Source: SSC3 sp963769585 | Lineage (GTDB): Bacteria; Actinomycetota; Actinomycetes; Propionibacteriales; Nocardioidaceae | Direction: 5' to 3' | NCBI GenBank assembly: GCA_963769585.1 | Contig: CAVYMJ010000001.1 | Span: 372,001 to 436,000 of the forward strand | DNA length: 64,000 bases | Shown: positions 1 through 7,900 of the stretch, one piece after another | Layout: each line of letters starts with the position of its first letter | Position numbering within the stretch: position 1 is the stretch's first letter | Position numbers and translations under genes: made by a program | Notes under the pieces: model-generated | Told to the model about the DNA's origin: nothing | Database searches by the model: none | The model's input: only the letters and a program-made list of their open reading frames with translations

Positions 1-1107
1 TTCGTCAACGCGCTGGCCATCCTCATCTTCCTGGCCCAGGTCCCCCACCTGGTCGGAGTCCCGTGGCTGGTCTACCCCCTCGTCGCGACGGGCATCGTCA
101 TGATGGTCGTCCTCCCCCGTTTCACCACCGCCGTCCCCGCCCCGCTGGTCGCCATCGTGCTGATCACTGTCGCGACCGTGGCCGCCGCGCTCGCCGTACC
201 CACGGTTGGCGACGAGGGCAAGCTTCCCGACAGCCTGCCGAGCCTCTTCATGCCCGACGTCCCGTTCAACCTGGAGACTCTCCAGATCATCGGCCCGTAC
301 GCGCTCGCTGTGGCTTTGGTCGGGCTGCTGGAGTCGCTGATGACCGCCAAGCTGGTCGACGACATCACCGACACGCACTCGCACAAGACGCGGGAGGCGC
401 TGGGCCAGGGTGCAGCCAACGTGATCACCGGGTTCTTCGGCGGGATGGGCGGCTGCGCGATGATCGGCCAGACCATGATCAACGTGAAGGCCTCCGGTGC
501 CCGGACCCGGATCTCCACCTTCCTCGCTGGAGTCTTCCTGCTGATCCTGGTGGTCGGGGTCGGCGATGTCGTGGCGAAGATTCCGATGGCTGCCCTGGTC
601 GCGGTGATGATCATGGTCGCGGTCGGCACCTTCGACTTCCACAGCGTCGCGCCGGCCACCCTGCGCCGGATGCCCAAGAGCGAGACGACCGTGATGCTCT
701 CCACCGTGCTGGTCGTGGTCGCCACCGAGAACCTTGCGATCGGGGTCGGCGCCGGCGTACTCGTCGCCATGACGCTCTTCGCCCGCCGGGTCGCTCACCT
801 GACCGAGGTCCAGCGCGAGTTCATCGAGGGCGACGACGGCGCGACCCACGTCCTCTACACGGTCACCGGCGAGCTCTTCTTCGCCTCCAGCAACGACCTC
901 TACACCCAGTTCGAGTACGCCGAGGACCCCGAGCGCGTGGTCATCGACCTCGCCGCCTCGCACGTCTGGGATGCCTCGACCGTCGCTGCTCTGGACAGCA
1001 TCACCACCAAGTACCACCGCAAGGGCAAGTCCGTGGAGATCCACGGTCTGAACGAGGCCAGCGCCTCGATCCATGGTCGACTGACCGGGCAGCTACCCGG
1101 GCACTAG
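1..1107 (+). CDS. SulP family anion permease with C-terminal STAS domain (5' end outside window)
   Basis: The frame is open from base 1, so the gene begins upstream of the window. The visible 368 residues hold the last membrane helices of a SulP (SLC26-like) permease, including a Gly-rich GGMGGCAMIGQ loop. A cytoplasmic STAS domain follows (about the last 100 residues), with the DLAASHVWDASTVAALD segment where STAS domains carry their Ser/Thr switch. SulP proteins move sulfate, bicarbonate or other anions, and the substrate cannot be told from this part. It ends 14 nt before the convergent phosphatase gene. Because partner-switching proteins follow, note that this STAS domain belongs to the transporter and is not a stand-alone antagonist. 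Confidence 0.9.
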   Translation, partial: FVNALAILIFLAQVPHLVGVPWLVYPLVATGIVMMVVLPRFTTAVPAPLVAIVLITVATVAAALAVPTVGDEGKLPDSLPSLFMPDVPFNLETLQIIGPYALAVALVGLLESLMTAKLVDDITDTHSHKTREALGQGAANVITGFFGGMGGCAMIGQTMINVKASGARTRISTFLAGVFLLILVVGVGDVVAKIPMAALVAVMIMVAVGTFDFHSVAPATLRRMPKSETTVMLSTVLVVVATENLAIGVGAGVLVAMTLFARRVAHLTEVQREFIEGDDGATHVLYTVTGELFFASSNDLYTQFEYAEDPERVVIDLAASHVWDASTVAALDSITTKYHRKGKSVEIHGLNEASASIHGRLTGQLPGH

Positions 1108-1120
1108 GCCGGGTCGGCGC

Positions 1121-3256
1121 TCAGTCCGAGGCGTGGCCGTCGGACGGTGCCAGCCGGCGTACCACCAGCACGGCCAGGTCGTCGTCCAGCGTCGGGTCCT
1201 TGACGTCCGCCACGAGGCCGTCGAGCTCTGCCCGGAGGTCGTCGGCCGTAGCCAGCCGCACGGCCCTGCGGAGCAGCCGGCCCTTGCCGACCTCGAGATC
1301 CTCGGCACGTCGTTCCAGCAGGCCGTCGGTGTAGAGCAGGAGGACCTGCCCCACCCGGAACGGCACCACGGCAGGCTCCCGGGAAGCGCCTCCGGCGCCG
1401 AGGATGAGCCCTCGGGCGGACTCCACGAAACCACCTGTGCCGTCGCCGTCGAGCACGATCGGCGGCGGGTGCCCCGCTGCCGCGACGGTGAGCTCGTCGG
1501 TGCTGCGGTCGATGACGCCGTACACCAGGGTCACGAGCTGCTCGGTCGGGAACTGCTCGAACAGCCGGTCCAGGCCGGACATCACCGCGACCGGGTCCCG
1601 GTCGACCGCCACGAGAGTGCGCACGGCCGCCCGAATCTGCGACATGGCTGCCGCGGCCTGAACGCCTCGGCCCATCACGTCGCCGACGAAGATCACCATC
1701 CGGTCCGCATCCACCGGGATCACGTCGTAGAAGTCGCCGCCGACCTCGGTCCGGCCCGCGGGTGAGTACAGCGCCGCCATCTCCCATCCGGGCAGTCCGC
1801 GAGGCAGCTCAGCCGGCCGGACCGCCTCCTGAAGGTGGTCGGCGACCTCACGAAGCTCCCGGTGGAGGAGGGCGTTGTCGATCGCGACCGCGGCGCGCCG
1901 GGCCAGGTCCTCGCCGAAATGGACGTCGCTGAACCCGAAGCGGCGGCCGGTCTCCCCACTCACCCAGGTGAGCGTGCCCAGCGTGCGACCGCGGGCCTTC
2001 AGCGGTACGACGAGCCCGCTGCGGAAGTTGAGGTCGCGCAGGAGCTGGAGCTGGTCGGGGTCCTTGGCGATGGCAGCAAGCTGCTCGTCGGTGACCTGGG
2101 TGGTCAGGCTGCTCTGTCCGGTTCGCAGCACCTCGTAGGAGCCTGTGGTGGCCTCGGGGTCGGGCGGGTACCGGCGGAGGTACTCCTCCGCGATCGCGAG
2201 CTTCTCGGGATCCGCATGGGCGACGGCGATCGTCCTCAGCACACCGTCCTCGGCCAGCGCAACGGTGCACCAGTCGGCATACCTGGGTACGGCGAGCCAG
2301 GCCACCTTGCTCAGCGTCGACTCGTAGTCCAGGCTGCCCGCGAGCTCGGCACTGGCCTCGGCGACGAACTGCAGCTTCAGGGCCTGGTCCGTAGCGTCCG
2401 TGACGGCGCGGATCCGCTCCAGTGCCTGCGCGGCCTGGTCGGCCAGCAGCCGCAGGAAGTCGAGCTCGGCAGGGTCGAACTCCCGCCGCAGCGGGAACGA
2501 CAGAGTCGCAACGCCGATGACCCGGCCGGCCACCATCAGGGGAAGGCTGACCATCGACCGCTCGCCCTCGGCGGCCAGGTCGAGGTGAGGGAACCGGCCT
2601 GCGATCTCTGCCCGGTTGGCCATCACCAGCGTCTGGCCGGTCAAGACGGTAAGGCCCGCGGGAGTCTGATCGTCGACGGCGTACGTCGCCCAGCGTGAGG
2701 CTGCCCCGGGAACTCCTCCACGCAGCCCCACCAGTGCGAGCGTCGTCTCCTCGACGAGGATCGACAAAGAGGCGGTCGTGGCCCCGGCCGCGTCAGCCAG
2801 GTGCTCGATGAGGATGGCAGTAACGCTTTCGACATCCTCGGCGCTTATCAGCTCCGCGGTCACTCCTGCTAGCCGGGTGAGCCGGTCGGCGAGGCCATGG
2901 CCGCTGGCTGATGCGGGGTGTGCGACACCATCGGTCAGGAGCAGGACGCCGGTGATCGAACCGTCCGTACGCAGCGGTGAGACTCTCACGGTGGTCGGGA
3001 CAGCCCCTTCGCGGTGCCTGATCCGGAGCTCCCCAGCCCACGAAGATCCTCGACGGACGAACGTGATGACCTCGGCGAAGCCTCCCCGTTCCTCCTCCTC
3101 CAGCAGCGCCTCGGCGAAACTCTGTCCCGGCAACCCGGAACCGAGCGCCTGTGCCGCTGCGTTCACGGCTAGGACAGCCCCCCCGACGTCGAGGACGAAC
3201 GCCGGCTCGACCAACGCCTCGAGAAGCTGCCGGTCAGTGGGGAGTGAGGTCATCAC
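1121..3256 (-). CDS. PAS-GAF-GAF-SpoIIE PP2C-type serine phosphatase (RsbU-like)
   Basis: A 711-residue cytoplasmic protein. Residues about 10-110 look like a PAS sensor, about 125-290 and 305-460 are two GAF-type domains, and about 485-700 is a SpoIIE/PP2C phosphatase with the metal-binding segments GGDFYDV and FVGDVMGRG and a late LLLYTDGLLE motif. Such enzymes dephosphorylate STAS anti-sigma antagonists and so release a stress sigma factor. The STAS gene lies just upstream on the same strand (14-nt gap), so the two are probably co-transcribed and functionally paired. The start is GTG at 3256, directly followed by an ATG at 3253 that may be the true start. Confidence 0.9.
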   Translation of the reverse strand: MMTSLPTDRQLLEALVEPAFVLDVGGAVLAVNAAAQALGSGLPGQSFAEALLEEEERGGFAEVITFVRRGSSWAGELRIRHREGAVPTTVRVSPLRTDGSITGVLLLTDGVAHPASASGHGLADRLTRLAGVTAELISAEDVESVTAILIEHLADAAGATTASLSILVEETTLALVGLRGGVPGAASRWATYAVDDQTPAGLTVLTGQTLVMANRAEIAGRFPHLDLAAEGERSMVSLPLMVAGRVIGVATLSFPLRREFDPAELDFLRLLADQAAQALERIRAVTDATDQALKLQFVAEASAELAGSLDYESTLSKVAWLAVPRYADWCTVALAEDGVLRTIAVAHADPEKLAIAEEYLRRYPPDPEATTGSYEVLRTGQSSLTTQVTDEQLAAIAKDPDQLQLLRDLNFRSGLVVPLKARGRTLGTLTWVSGETGRRFGFSDVHFGEDLARRAAVAIDNALLHRELREVADHLQEAVRPAELPRGLPGWEMAALYSPAGRTEVGGDFYDVIPVDADRMVIFVGDVMGRGVQAAAAMSQIRAAVRTLVAVDRDPVAVMSGLDRLFEQFPTEQLVTLVYGVIDRSTDELTVAAAGHPPPIVLDGDGTGGFVESARGLILGAGGASREPAVVPFRVGQVLLLYTDGLLERRAEDLEVGKGRLLRRAVRLATADDLRAELDGLVADVKDPTLDDDLAVLVVRRLAPSDGHASD

Positions 3257-3270
3257 GCCACGGAGGCGCG

Positions 3271-3675
3271 CTAGGGAGCGGGGTCGGCTGGGACGACCGC
3301 AGCGATGGCCGCATCGACGTCGTCGTACACGCCGAGCACGCTGTCGATCTGGGTGAGCTCGAGGATGCGCCGGACAGCGCGCTGCGGCGAGACCAGCCGA
3401 ACCCAGCCCCCGTTGCTCTGAGCCAGCTTCGCCGCGCTCATGAGCGCACCGATCGCGCTGGAGTCCATGAATAGGGTCGCGGACAGGTCGACGACGAGCC
3501 GCGGCGAGAGGTCCAGGATCGCCGCCTCAAGCTCCACCTGGAGGCGGGCGGACATGGCCAGGTCGAACTCTCCGACGGCGGTCACGACGGCAGCACCGTG
3601 GCGCTCGACCAGCGTGACATGTGCAGCCTCGATCGTCACCGACAACGTCCTTTCCGCGGACAACCCTGAGGACAT
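3271..3675 (-). CDS. STAS-domain anti-sigma factor antagonist (RsbV-like)
   Basis: A 134-residue single STAS domain with a canonical phosphorylation segment, LFMDSSAIGALM. In this family, the dephosphorylated antagonist binds an RsbW-type kinase and frees the sigma factor. The phosphatase that would dephosphorylate it is next in the same transcription unit, and a protein with an RsbW-type kinase domain is divergently encoded upstream. The ATG at 3675 is given, but a GTG at 3639 follows a better ribosome binding site (GGAAAGGA) and would shorten the protein by 12 residues. Confidence 0.88.
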   Translation of the reverse strand: MSSGLSAERTLSVTIEAAHVTLVERHGAAVVTAVGEFDLAMSARLQVELEAAILDLSPRLVVDLSATLFMDSSAIGALMSAAKLAQSNGGWVRLVSPQRAVRRILELTQIDSVLGVYDDVDAAIAAVVPADPAP

Positions 3676-3809
3676 CCCACCACCGGCCGCGAAGGCTGTC
3701 CAGGAAGGGCACAGACGAGGCGGTGCGGCCGTGCGAGTCGCTGAAGTTTAGTCAGGTGCCTGAATGGACACAACACGGGCAGCGATTGATGACGAATGAG
3801 GAGTCCGCG

Positions 3810-4637
3810 GTGCCGCAGCCAGCCCCAGCATCGGACGGCGGCCATCCGGTAGTGGCCTCGCCGTCGTCCGAGGACCGCGAAAACGCCCGGCACGGCTCGG
3901 GGCCACTCAAGGTCCTGCTCGCCGACAACGTTCCTCAGCTGCGTTCACGGCTGAGGGCTGTGCTGAGCCAGCGACCGGGCTTGGAGGTCACCGCGGAGGC
4001 CGAGGACGGACGTCAGGCCGTGGCCCTAGCCGCCGACCACCAGCCCGACGTTGTGGTGCTCGACCTGGGGCTTCCGGACCTGGAGGGCCGCGAGGTGCTC
4101 ACACACATTCGCAACCATGTCCCGAGCGCTCGGGTCGTGGTCTTCTCCGGGCCCCGGAGGAGCGGCGACGACTGGGTCGCCGAGCGGGTCGACCGGGTCG
4201 TCTCCAAGGACGAGGACCTGGGCATCCTCGTTGAGGCCTTGGAAGCTGTGGGGCGACAACCGGTCCAGCTGGCCACGATTGCTTTGGCTCGCAACCTGAA
4301 AAGCGTCCGGAGGGCAAGGGATGAGACCAGGAGAACGCTGACCACGTGGGGGCTGTCCCCGCTGGCCGACGACTGCAGCGTGGTCGTCAGCGAGCTGGTT
4401 ACCAACGCCGTCGTCCATGCCGCGAGCCGCTGCGTCCTGCGCCTGTCGAACCAGCCGCGCTCGGTGCGCGTCTCCGTCATCGACTTCGGCCCCGGCACTC
4501 CCGAACCCCTGGCACCGTCCGAGGCCCGGGTCGGCGGGCGGGGGCTCCAGATCGTCAACGCCCTGTCAACGGCGTGGGGCGTGGATGGGCTCATAGACGG
4601 CAGCAAGATCGTCTGGGCAGAGGTGAGGCGCCCCTGA
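3810..4637 (+). CDS. Receiver domain fused to RsbW-like HATPase (putative phospho-regulated anti-sigma kinase)
   Basis: About 275 residues from the GTG at 3810, chosen for the GAGGAG box 6 nt upstream (an ATG at 3789 is in frame but has no good site). Residues 33-155 form a response-regulator receiver: acidic D39, phosphoacceptor D85 in VVVLDLGLPD, S113 and conserved K133 in VSKDED. Residues about 160-275 form an HATPase_c_2 domain with an N box (SELVTNAVVHA), G1 box (DFGPGTPEP) and G2 box (GGRGLQIVNAL), as in RsbW/SpoIIAB kinases. The fusion would let a two-component phosphorelay control a partner-switching anti-sigma factor. The neighbouring phosphatase and STAS genes fit this. No sigma factor or cognate histidine kinase is adjacent. 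Confidence 0.8.
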   Translation: MPQPAPASDGGHPVVASPSSEDRENARHGSGPLKVLLADNVPQLRSRLRAVLSQRPGLEVTAEAEDGRQAVALAADHQPDVVVLDLGLPDLEGREVLTHIRNHVPSARVVVFSGPRRSGDDWVAERVDRVVSKDEDLGILVEALEAVGRQPVQLATIALARNLKSVRRARDETRRTLTTWGLSPLADDCSVVVSELVTNAVVHAASRCVLRLSNQPRSVRVSVIDFGPGTPEPLAPSEARVGGRGLQIVNALSTAWGVDGLIDGSKIVWAEVRRP

Positions 4638-4729
4638 ACCGCCGAGGTTTCGCGCCCGTAACCGTCCGTGCACGAGTTCGTCGCACGGACTTGTCACGAT
4701 CAAAGCTCCAAGCAGACAAGGAGATTCTC

Positions 4730-4951
4730 ATGGAGTTCACCAGCATCGACGAACACGGCGTGACCTCTGTCTTCGACCTGTCGATCCCCCAGCCGGCGAG
4801 CCGGAAGCGCAGTGAGACGGACGTGGCCCGCGAGCACCGGGCGGCCAAGGCAACAAGGAACATCTTCCAGCTGTTGGAGAGCCGCAGCGAGCTGGTGGGG
4901 GTCTACGCCCCCGCTGACCAGCTCGCCGAGACGCTGCGCTGGTCCGCCTAG
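4730..4951 (+). CDS. Small hypothetical protein (73 aa) downstream of receiver-RsbW fusion
   Basis: An ATG at 4730 preceded by AAGGAG with a 6-nt spacer opens a 73-codon frame. The peptide is hydrophilic with no signal or membrane helix. It has a charged, probably helical middle (VAREHRAAKATRNIFQLLESR) and an acidic N-terminus. I do not recognise a family. It begins 92 nt after the receiver-RsbW gene on the same strand and is followed by two hairpins, so it is probably the last gene of that unit. It might be a regulatory partner of the partner-switching module, which is inference from position only. Confidence 0.65.
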   Translation: MEFTSIDEHGVTSVFDLSIPQPASRKRSETDVAREHRAAKATRNIFQLLESRSELVGVYAPADQLAETLRWSA

Positions 4952-4967
4952 ACACAGACGCGAGCGT

Positions 4968-4996
4968 CCCGGACGGAATCGCACCCTTCGTCCGGG
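4968..4996 (+). terminator. Hairpin terminator after the 73-aa gene
   Basis: Arms CCCGGACG and CGTCCGGG pair perfectly around a 13-nt loop, 17 nt after the stop codon. There is no clear U tract, as is common in high-GC actinobacteria. Confidence 0.55.
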
Positions 4997-5009
4997 CGAA
5001 ACCGTTCGG

Positions 5010-5034
5010 GGGCATCCCGAGTCCCGGGGTGCCC
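5010..5034. terminator. Second hairpin between convergent genes
   Basis: Arms GGGCATCCC and GGGGTGCCC form a 9-bp stem with one G-T type mismatch and a short loop. It lies between the convergent 73-aa gene and the HerA-like ATPase gene and could stop transcription from either side. Confidence 0.4.
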
Positions 5035-5053
5035 TCGGCGGGTCCCACCCGGT

Positions 5054-6640
5054 CTAGCGGCGGCGGCCGATCCCGAAGACCCCCCGCACGATCTCGCGAG
5101 CCGCCGTACGCATGAACTCCTTGGTGGCGCTCGACTTCATCACCTGCTCGACAACGCCGTCCTTCTGCTTCGGGGCCGTGGTCGAGGTCTTCTTGGGATA
5201 GGCGACCTGCTCCCCGCCCTGTTGGGCCGCCTCCTTCTCGGCCGCGGCCGCACCGGCCTCGACCTTCGCAGCCAGCTTCTCGTGGGCGGACTCTCGGTCG
5301 ATTGCCTCGGAGTACTTCGGGAAGAGGCTCGAGGCCGTCACTGTCGCGGCCATCGCGTCGGGGTCGGCCGGGGCCATCAGCGACTCCGGCGCACGCAGCC
5401 TCGTCCAGGCGACCGGGGTGGGCGCACCGCGCTCGTTCATCACAGTCACGATCGCCTCGCCGATGCCGAGCGAGAGGATGACCTTCCCCAGGTCGTCGTA
5501 CGACGAGGTGGGATAGGTGTTGACCGTCGCCTTCAACGCTTTGGCGTCGTTCGGGGTTGCTGCTCGCAGCTGGTGCTGGACCCGGGATCCGAGCTGGGCA
5601 AGGACGTCGTCGGGTACGTCGGTCGGCGACTGGGTCACGAAGAAGACGCCGACGCCCTTGGACCGGATCAGTCGGACGGTCTGGGTGATAGCGCGCTGGA
5701 AGTCCTTCGAGGCGTCCGCGAAGAGCAGGTGCGCCTCGTCGAAGAAGAAGACCAGCGACGGCTTCTCCGAGTCGCCGACCTCGGGCAGGTCGTGGAACAG
5801 GTCGGCGAGCAGCCACATCAGGAAGGTGGAGAACATCGCCGGGCGGTCCTGAAGGTTGGGTAGCTCCAACAGCGAGATGACCCCCTTGCCCTCAGCCGTG
5901 GTCCGCAGGAAGTCCTGGGTGTCGAACTCGGGCTCGCCGAAGAAGCTGTCGGCACCCTGGTCCTCGAAGGCGATCAGCTCGCGCAGGATGACGCCCGCGG
6001 TGGACGCGGCCAGCCCGCCGAGGTCCTTCAGGTCGCCCTTCCCCTCGTCCGACACCAGGTGCGAGACGACCGCGCGGAGGTCGCGCAGGTCCAGCAGCGG
6101 AAGTCCCGCCTTGTCGGCGTAGTGAAAGACGAGCCCGAGGGAGGACTCCTGGGTGTCGTTGAGGCCGAGCACCTTCGACAGGAGCGTCGGGCCGAAGCTG
6201 GTCATCGTTGCGCGGAGGGTGATCCCGGTTCCTTCCCCGCCGAGGGCGAAGAACTCCACCGGAAAGCCTGTCGCGGCCCAGGTCTGGCCGACCGAGACAG
6301 CCCGGGCACTGATCTTCTCGTGCGGCTCGCCCGGGGTGGACAGCCCCGACAGGTCACCTTTGATGTCGGCGGCGAAGACCGGCACGCCGTTGGTCGAGAG
6401 CTGCTCGGCGAGTAGCTGGAGGGTCTTGGTCTTGCCGGTGCCGGTGGCGCCGGCGACCAGCCCGTGCCTGTTGAGCATGGCTAGCGGGATCCTGATGTGG
6501 ACGTCGCTGAGCTCGTCGGCGTCCAACATCAGCCCGCCAAGCTCGAGGGCCGGCCCCTCGAAGGCGTACCCCGGGCGGACCGCTTCGATGATCGGGTTGC
6601 CTGAAGAGGCGGCTGGGTCGGGGTTCGGCTTCTCGGTCAT
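5054..6640 (-). CDS. HerA/YjgR-type ATPase (DUF853, helicase HerA-like C-terminal)
   Basis: 528 residues. A Walker A loop (GATGTGKTKT, around residue 60) and a Walker B segment (LVFFFDEAHLLF, around residue 300) mark a FtsK/HerA-superfamily ATPase. Overall length and layout match the DUF853 family, known as YjgR in E. coli. The C-terminus is basic and alanine-rich, with an Ala/Glu-rich stretch near residue 450 that may be a flexible linker. The family is annotated as putative nucleoside-triphosphate-dependent DNA translocases, but its biological role is unsettled. It stands alone, with a divergent small gene upstream. Confidence 0.85.
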   Translation of the reverse strand: MTEKPNPDPAASSGNPIIEAVRPGYAFEGPALELGGLMLDADELSDVHIRIPLAMLNRHGLVAGATGTGKTKTLQLLAEQLSTNGVPVFAADIKGDLSGLSTPGEPHEKISARAVSVGQTWAATGFPVEFFALGGEGTGITLRATMTSFGPTLLSKVLGLNDTQESSLGLVFHYADKAGLPLLDLRDLRAVVSHLVSDEGKGDLKDLGGLAASTAGVILRELIAFEDQGADSFFGEPEFDTQDFLRTTAEGKGVISLLELPNLQDRPAMFSTFLMWLLADLFHDLPEVGDSEKPSLVFFFDEAHLLFADASKDFQRAITQTVRLIRSKGVGVFFVTQSPTDVPDDVLAQLGSRVQHQLRAATPNDAKALKATVNTYPTSSYDDLGKVILSLGIGEAIVTVMNERGAPTPVAWTRLRAPESLMAPADPDAMAATVTASSLFPKYSEAIDRESAHEKLAAKVEAGAAAAEKEAAQQGGEQVAYPKKTSTTAPKQKDGVVEQVMKSSATKEFMRTAAREIVRGVFGIGRRR

Positions 6641-6707
6641 TCCTGCAAACTACTTGCCCGCGCGGGCAAACGGGAGGTCGCGCTCGCGGCTTGGCTATCG
6701 TGAGGAC

Positions 6708-7001
6708 GTGATCTTCAAACGCGTCGGCAACGGCCGGCCCTACCCTGAGCACGGGCTGAGTGCGCGGGACTGGGCTGCGCTGCCTCCGCGGCAGGTCCGG
6801 CTTGAGGAGCTCGTGACCACCAAGGACACCCTCCAGCTGGACGCGCTGCTCGACGAGGACTCGACGTTCTTCGGAGACCTGTTCGCCCACTGTGTGGAAT
6901 GGAAGGGCGACATCTACCTCGAGGACGGCCTGCACCGGGCACTGCGCGCCGCGCTCCAGCAGCGCCACGTGCTCCACGCGAGAGTGCACCAGCTTGGCTA
7001 G
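6708..7001 (+). CDS. Conserved actinobacterial small protein, often labelled VapB-type antitoxin
   Basis: A 97-residue protein beginning GTG-ATC-TTC (IFKRVGNGRPYP) and rich in acidic and aromatic residues. A similar protein precedes the LytR_C protein in many actinobacteria and is often automatically named VapB-family antitoxin. No PIN-domain toxin lies next to it here and no DNA-binding arm is obvious, so a toxin-antitoxin role is doubtful. Its stop overlaps the probable TTG start of the next gene by 8 nt, indicating translational coupling. Confidence 0.7.
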   Translation: MIFKRVGNGRPYPEHGLSARDWAALPPRQVRLEELVTTKDTLQLDALLDEDSTFFGDLFAHCVEWKGDIYLEDGLHRALRAALQQRHVLHARVHQLG

Positions 7002-7521
7002 CGAGGTTGCCAACCGGCGGCTGTCGACCGCGTTGACCCTGACGGTGCTGGTCGTCCTGCTCGTCATCGGCGCGCTGATCGGCCTCAAGGCCCTCTTCGA
7101 GCCGATCGACGGCAACCCAAGTGCAGACCCCTCGCCCGCCTGTACGCCGACCCAGGTAGGCGCACCCGGGCGCATCGAGTCCAACCAGGTCACGGTGAGC
7201 GTCTACAACGCCGGCAACCGCGCAGGCCTGGCCAGCGAGACCCTCGACGACCTGACGGATCGCGCGTTCAAGGCAGGGGAGGCCGGGAACGCCCCCGAGG
7301 GCACCAAGGTGAACTTCGTCCAAGTCTGGACCACGGAGAAGAAGGACCGGGCGGCCCGGTTGGTCGCCCTACAGTTCGGCCGCAACACGGTCGTTCGCAT
7401 CCACGACGACCTCGGACCTGGCGTCGAGGTGATCGTGGGCTCGGGCTTCAAGGGGCTGGTCGACGCGCCCAGGTCCATCAAGAGCGCCGCCGAGGTGCGC
7501 GAGGTCTGCGTCGCGCCCTGA
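6994..7521 (+). CDS. Membrane-anchored LytR C-terminal (LytR_C) domain protein
   Basis: About 175 residues from TTG 6994, which overlaps the previous stop codon. A single N-terminal helix (STALTLTVLVVLLVIGALIG) anchors it in the membrane. The extracytoplasmic part resembles the LytR_C domain found behind LytR-CpsA-Psr phosphotransferases, with VTVSVYNAGNRAGLA near its start. Here the domain stands alone, without a catalytic LCP domain. It is translationally coupled to the VapB-like gene, a pairing conserved in actinobacteria. A cell-envelope role is likely but unproven. Confidence 0.75.
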   Translation: MASEVANRRLSTALTLTVLVVLLVIGALIGLKALFEPIDGNPSADPSPACTPTQVGAPGRIESNQVTVSVYNAGNRAGLASETLDDLTDRAFKAGEAGNAPEGTKVNFVQVWTTEKKDRAARLVALQFGRNTVVRIHDDLGPGVEVIVGSGFKGLVDAPRSIKSAAEVREVCVAP

Positions 7522-7524
7522 CGG

Positions 7525-7890
7525 CTACCCCAGCCAGAGGCAGAACGGGTGGCCAGCCGGGTCGAAGCAGACCCTGACGTCGGCTTGCGGCTGGTACGGC
7601 GCGAGCCGCGCCCCGCAGGCAACGGCGTGCTCGACCGAGGCCGTCAAGTCGTCGACGCGGACCTCCAGGTGCATCATCATGTGCTGGTCGCCTGGCCCCG
7701 CAGGCCAGGCCGGGGGCGTGAACTCCTCGCGCTGGAAGGACAGGGCGACCTGGCCGTCGGGCAGCCGCAGGATCAGGTAGTCGCCCTCGTCGCGGGCAAT
7801 GTCTCCGCCCAGCAGGTCGCGGTAGAACTCGGCGAGCCTGCGCGGCTCGGGCGCTCCGATGTTGACTGTGGTGATGGTCAGCCGTGCCAT
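7525..7890 (-). CDS. VOC-fold (glyoxalase/bleomycin-resistance) family protein
   Basis: 121 residues from an ATG at 7890. The fold is that of the vicinal-oxygen-chelate superfamily: an N-terminal ITTVNIGAPEPRRLAEFYRDLLG module and a C-terminal half ending VCFDPAGHPFCLWLG. Candidate metal ligands are His near position 74 (MMMHLEVRV) and His115. The substrate is unknown. The frame stays open further upstream, but the ATG at MARLTITTVN matches the start of the family. It is convergent with the LytR_C gene. Confidence 0.82.
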   Translation of the reverse strand: MARLTITTVNIGAPEPRRLAEFYRDLLGGDIARDEGDYLILRLPDGQVALSFQREEFTPPAWPAGPGDQHMMMHLEVRVDDLTASVEHAVACGARLAPYQPQADVRVCFDPAGHPFCLWLG

Positions 7891-7900
7891 GACACCGAGG

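Noticed and set aside
6708..7001. Type II antitoxin assignment
   Set aside because: No PIN toxin or other toxin gene is adjacent, and the neighbour is a LytR_C membrane protein.
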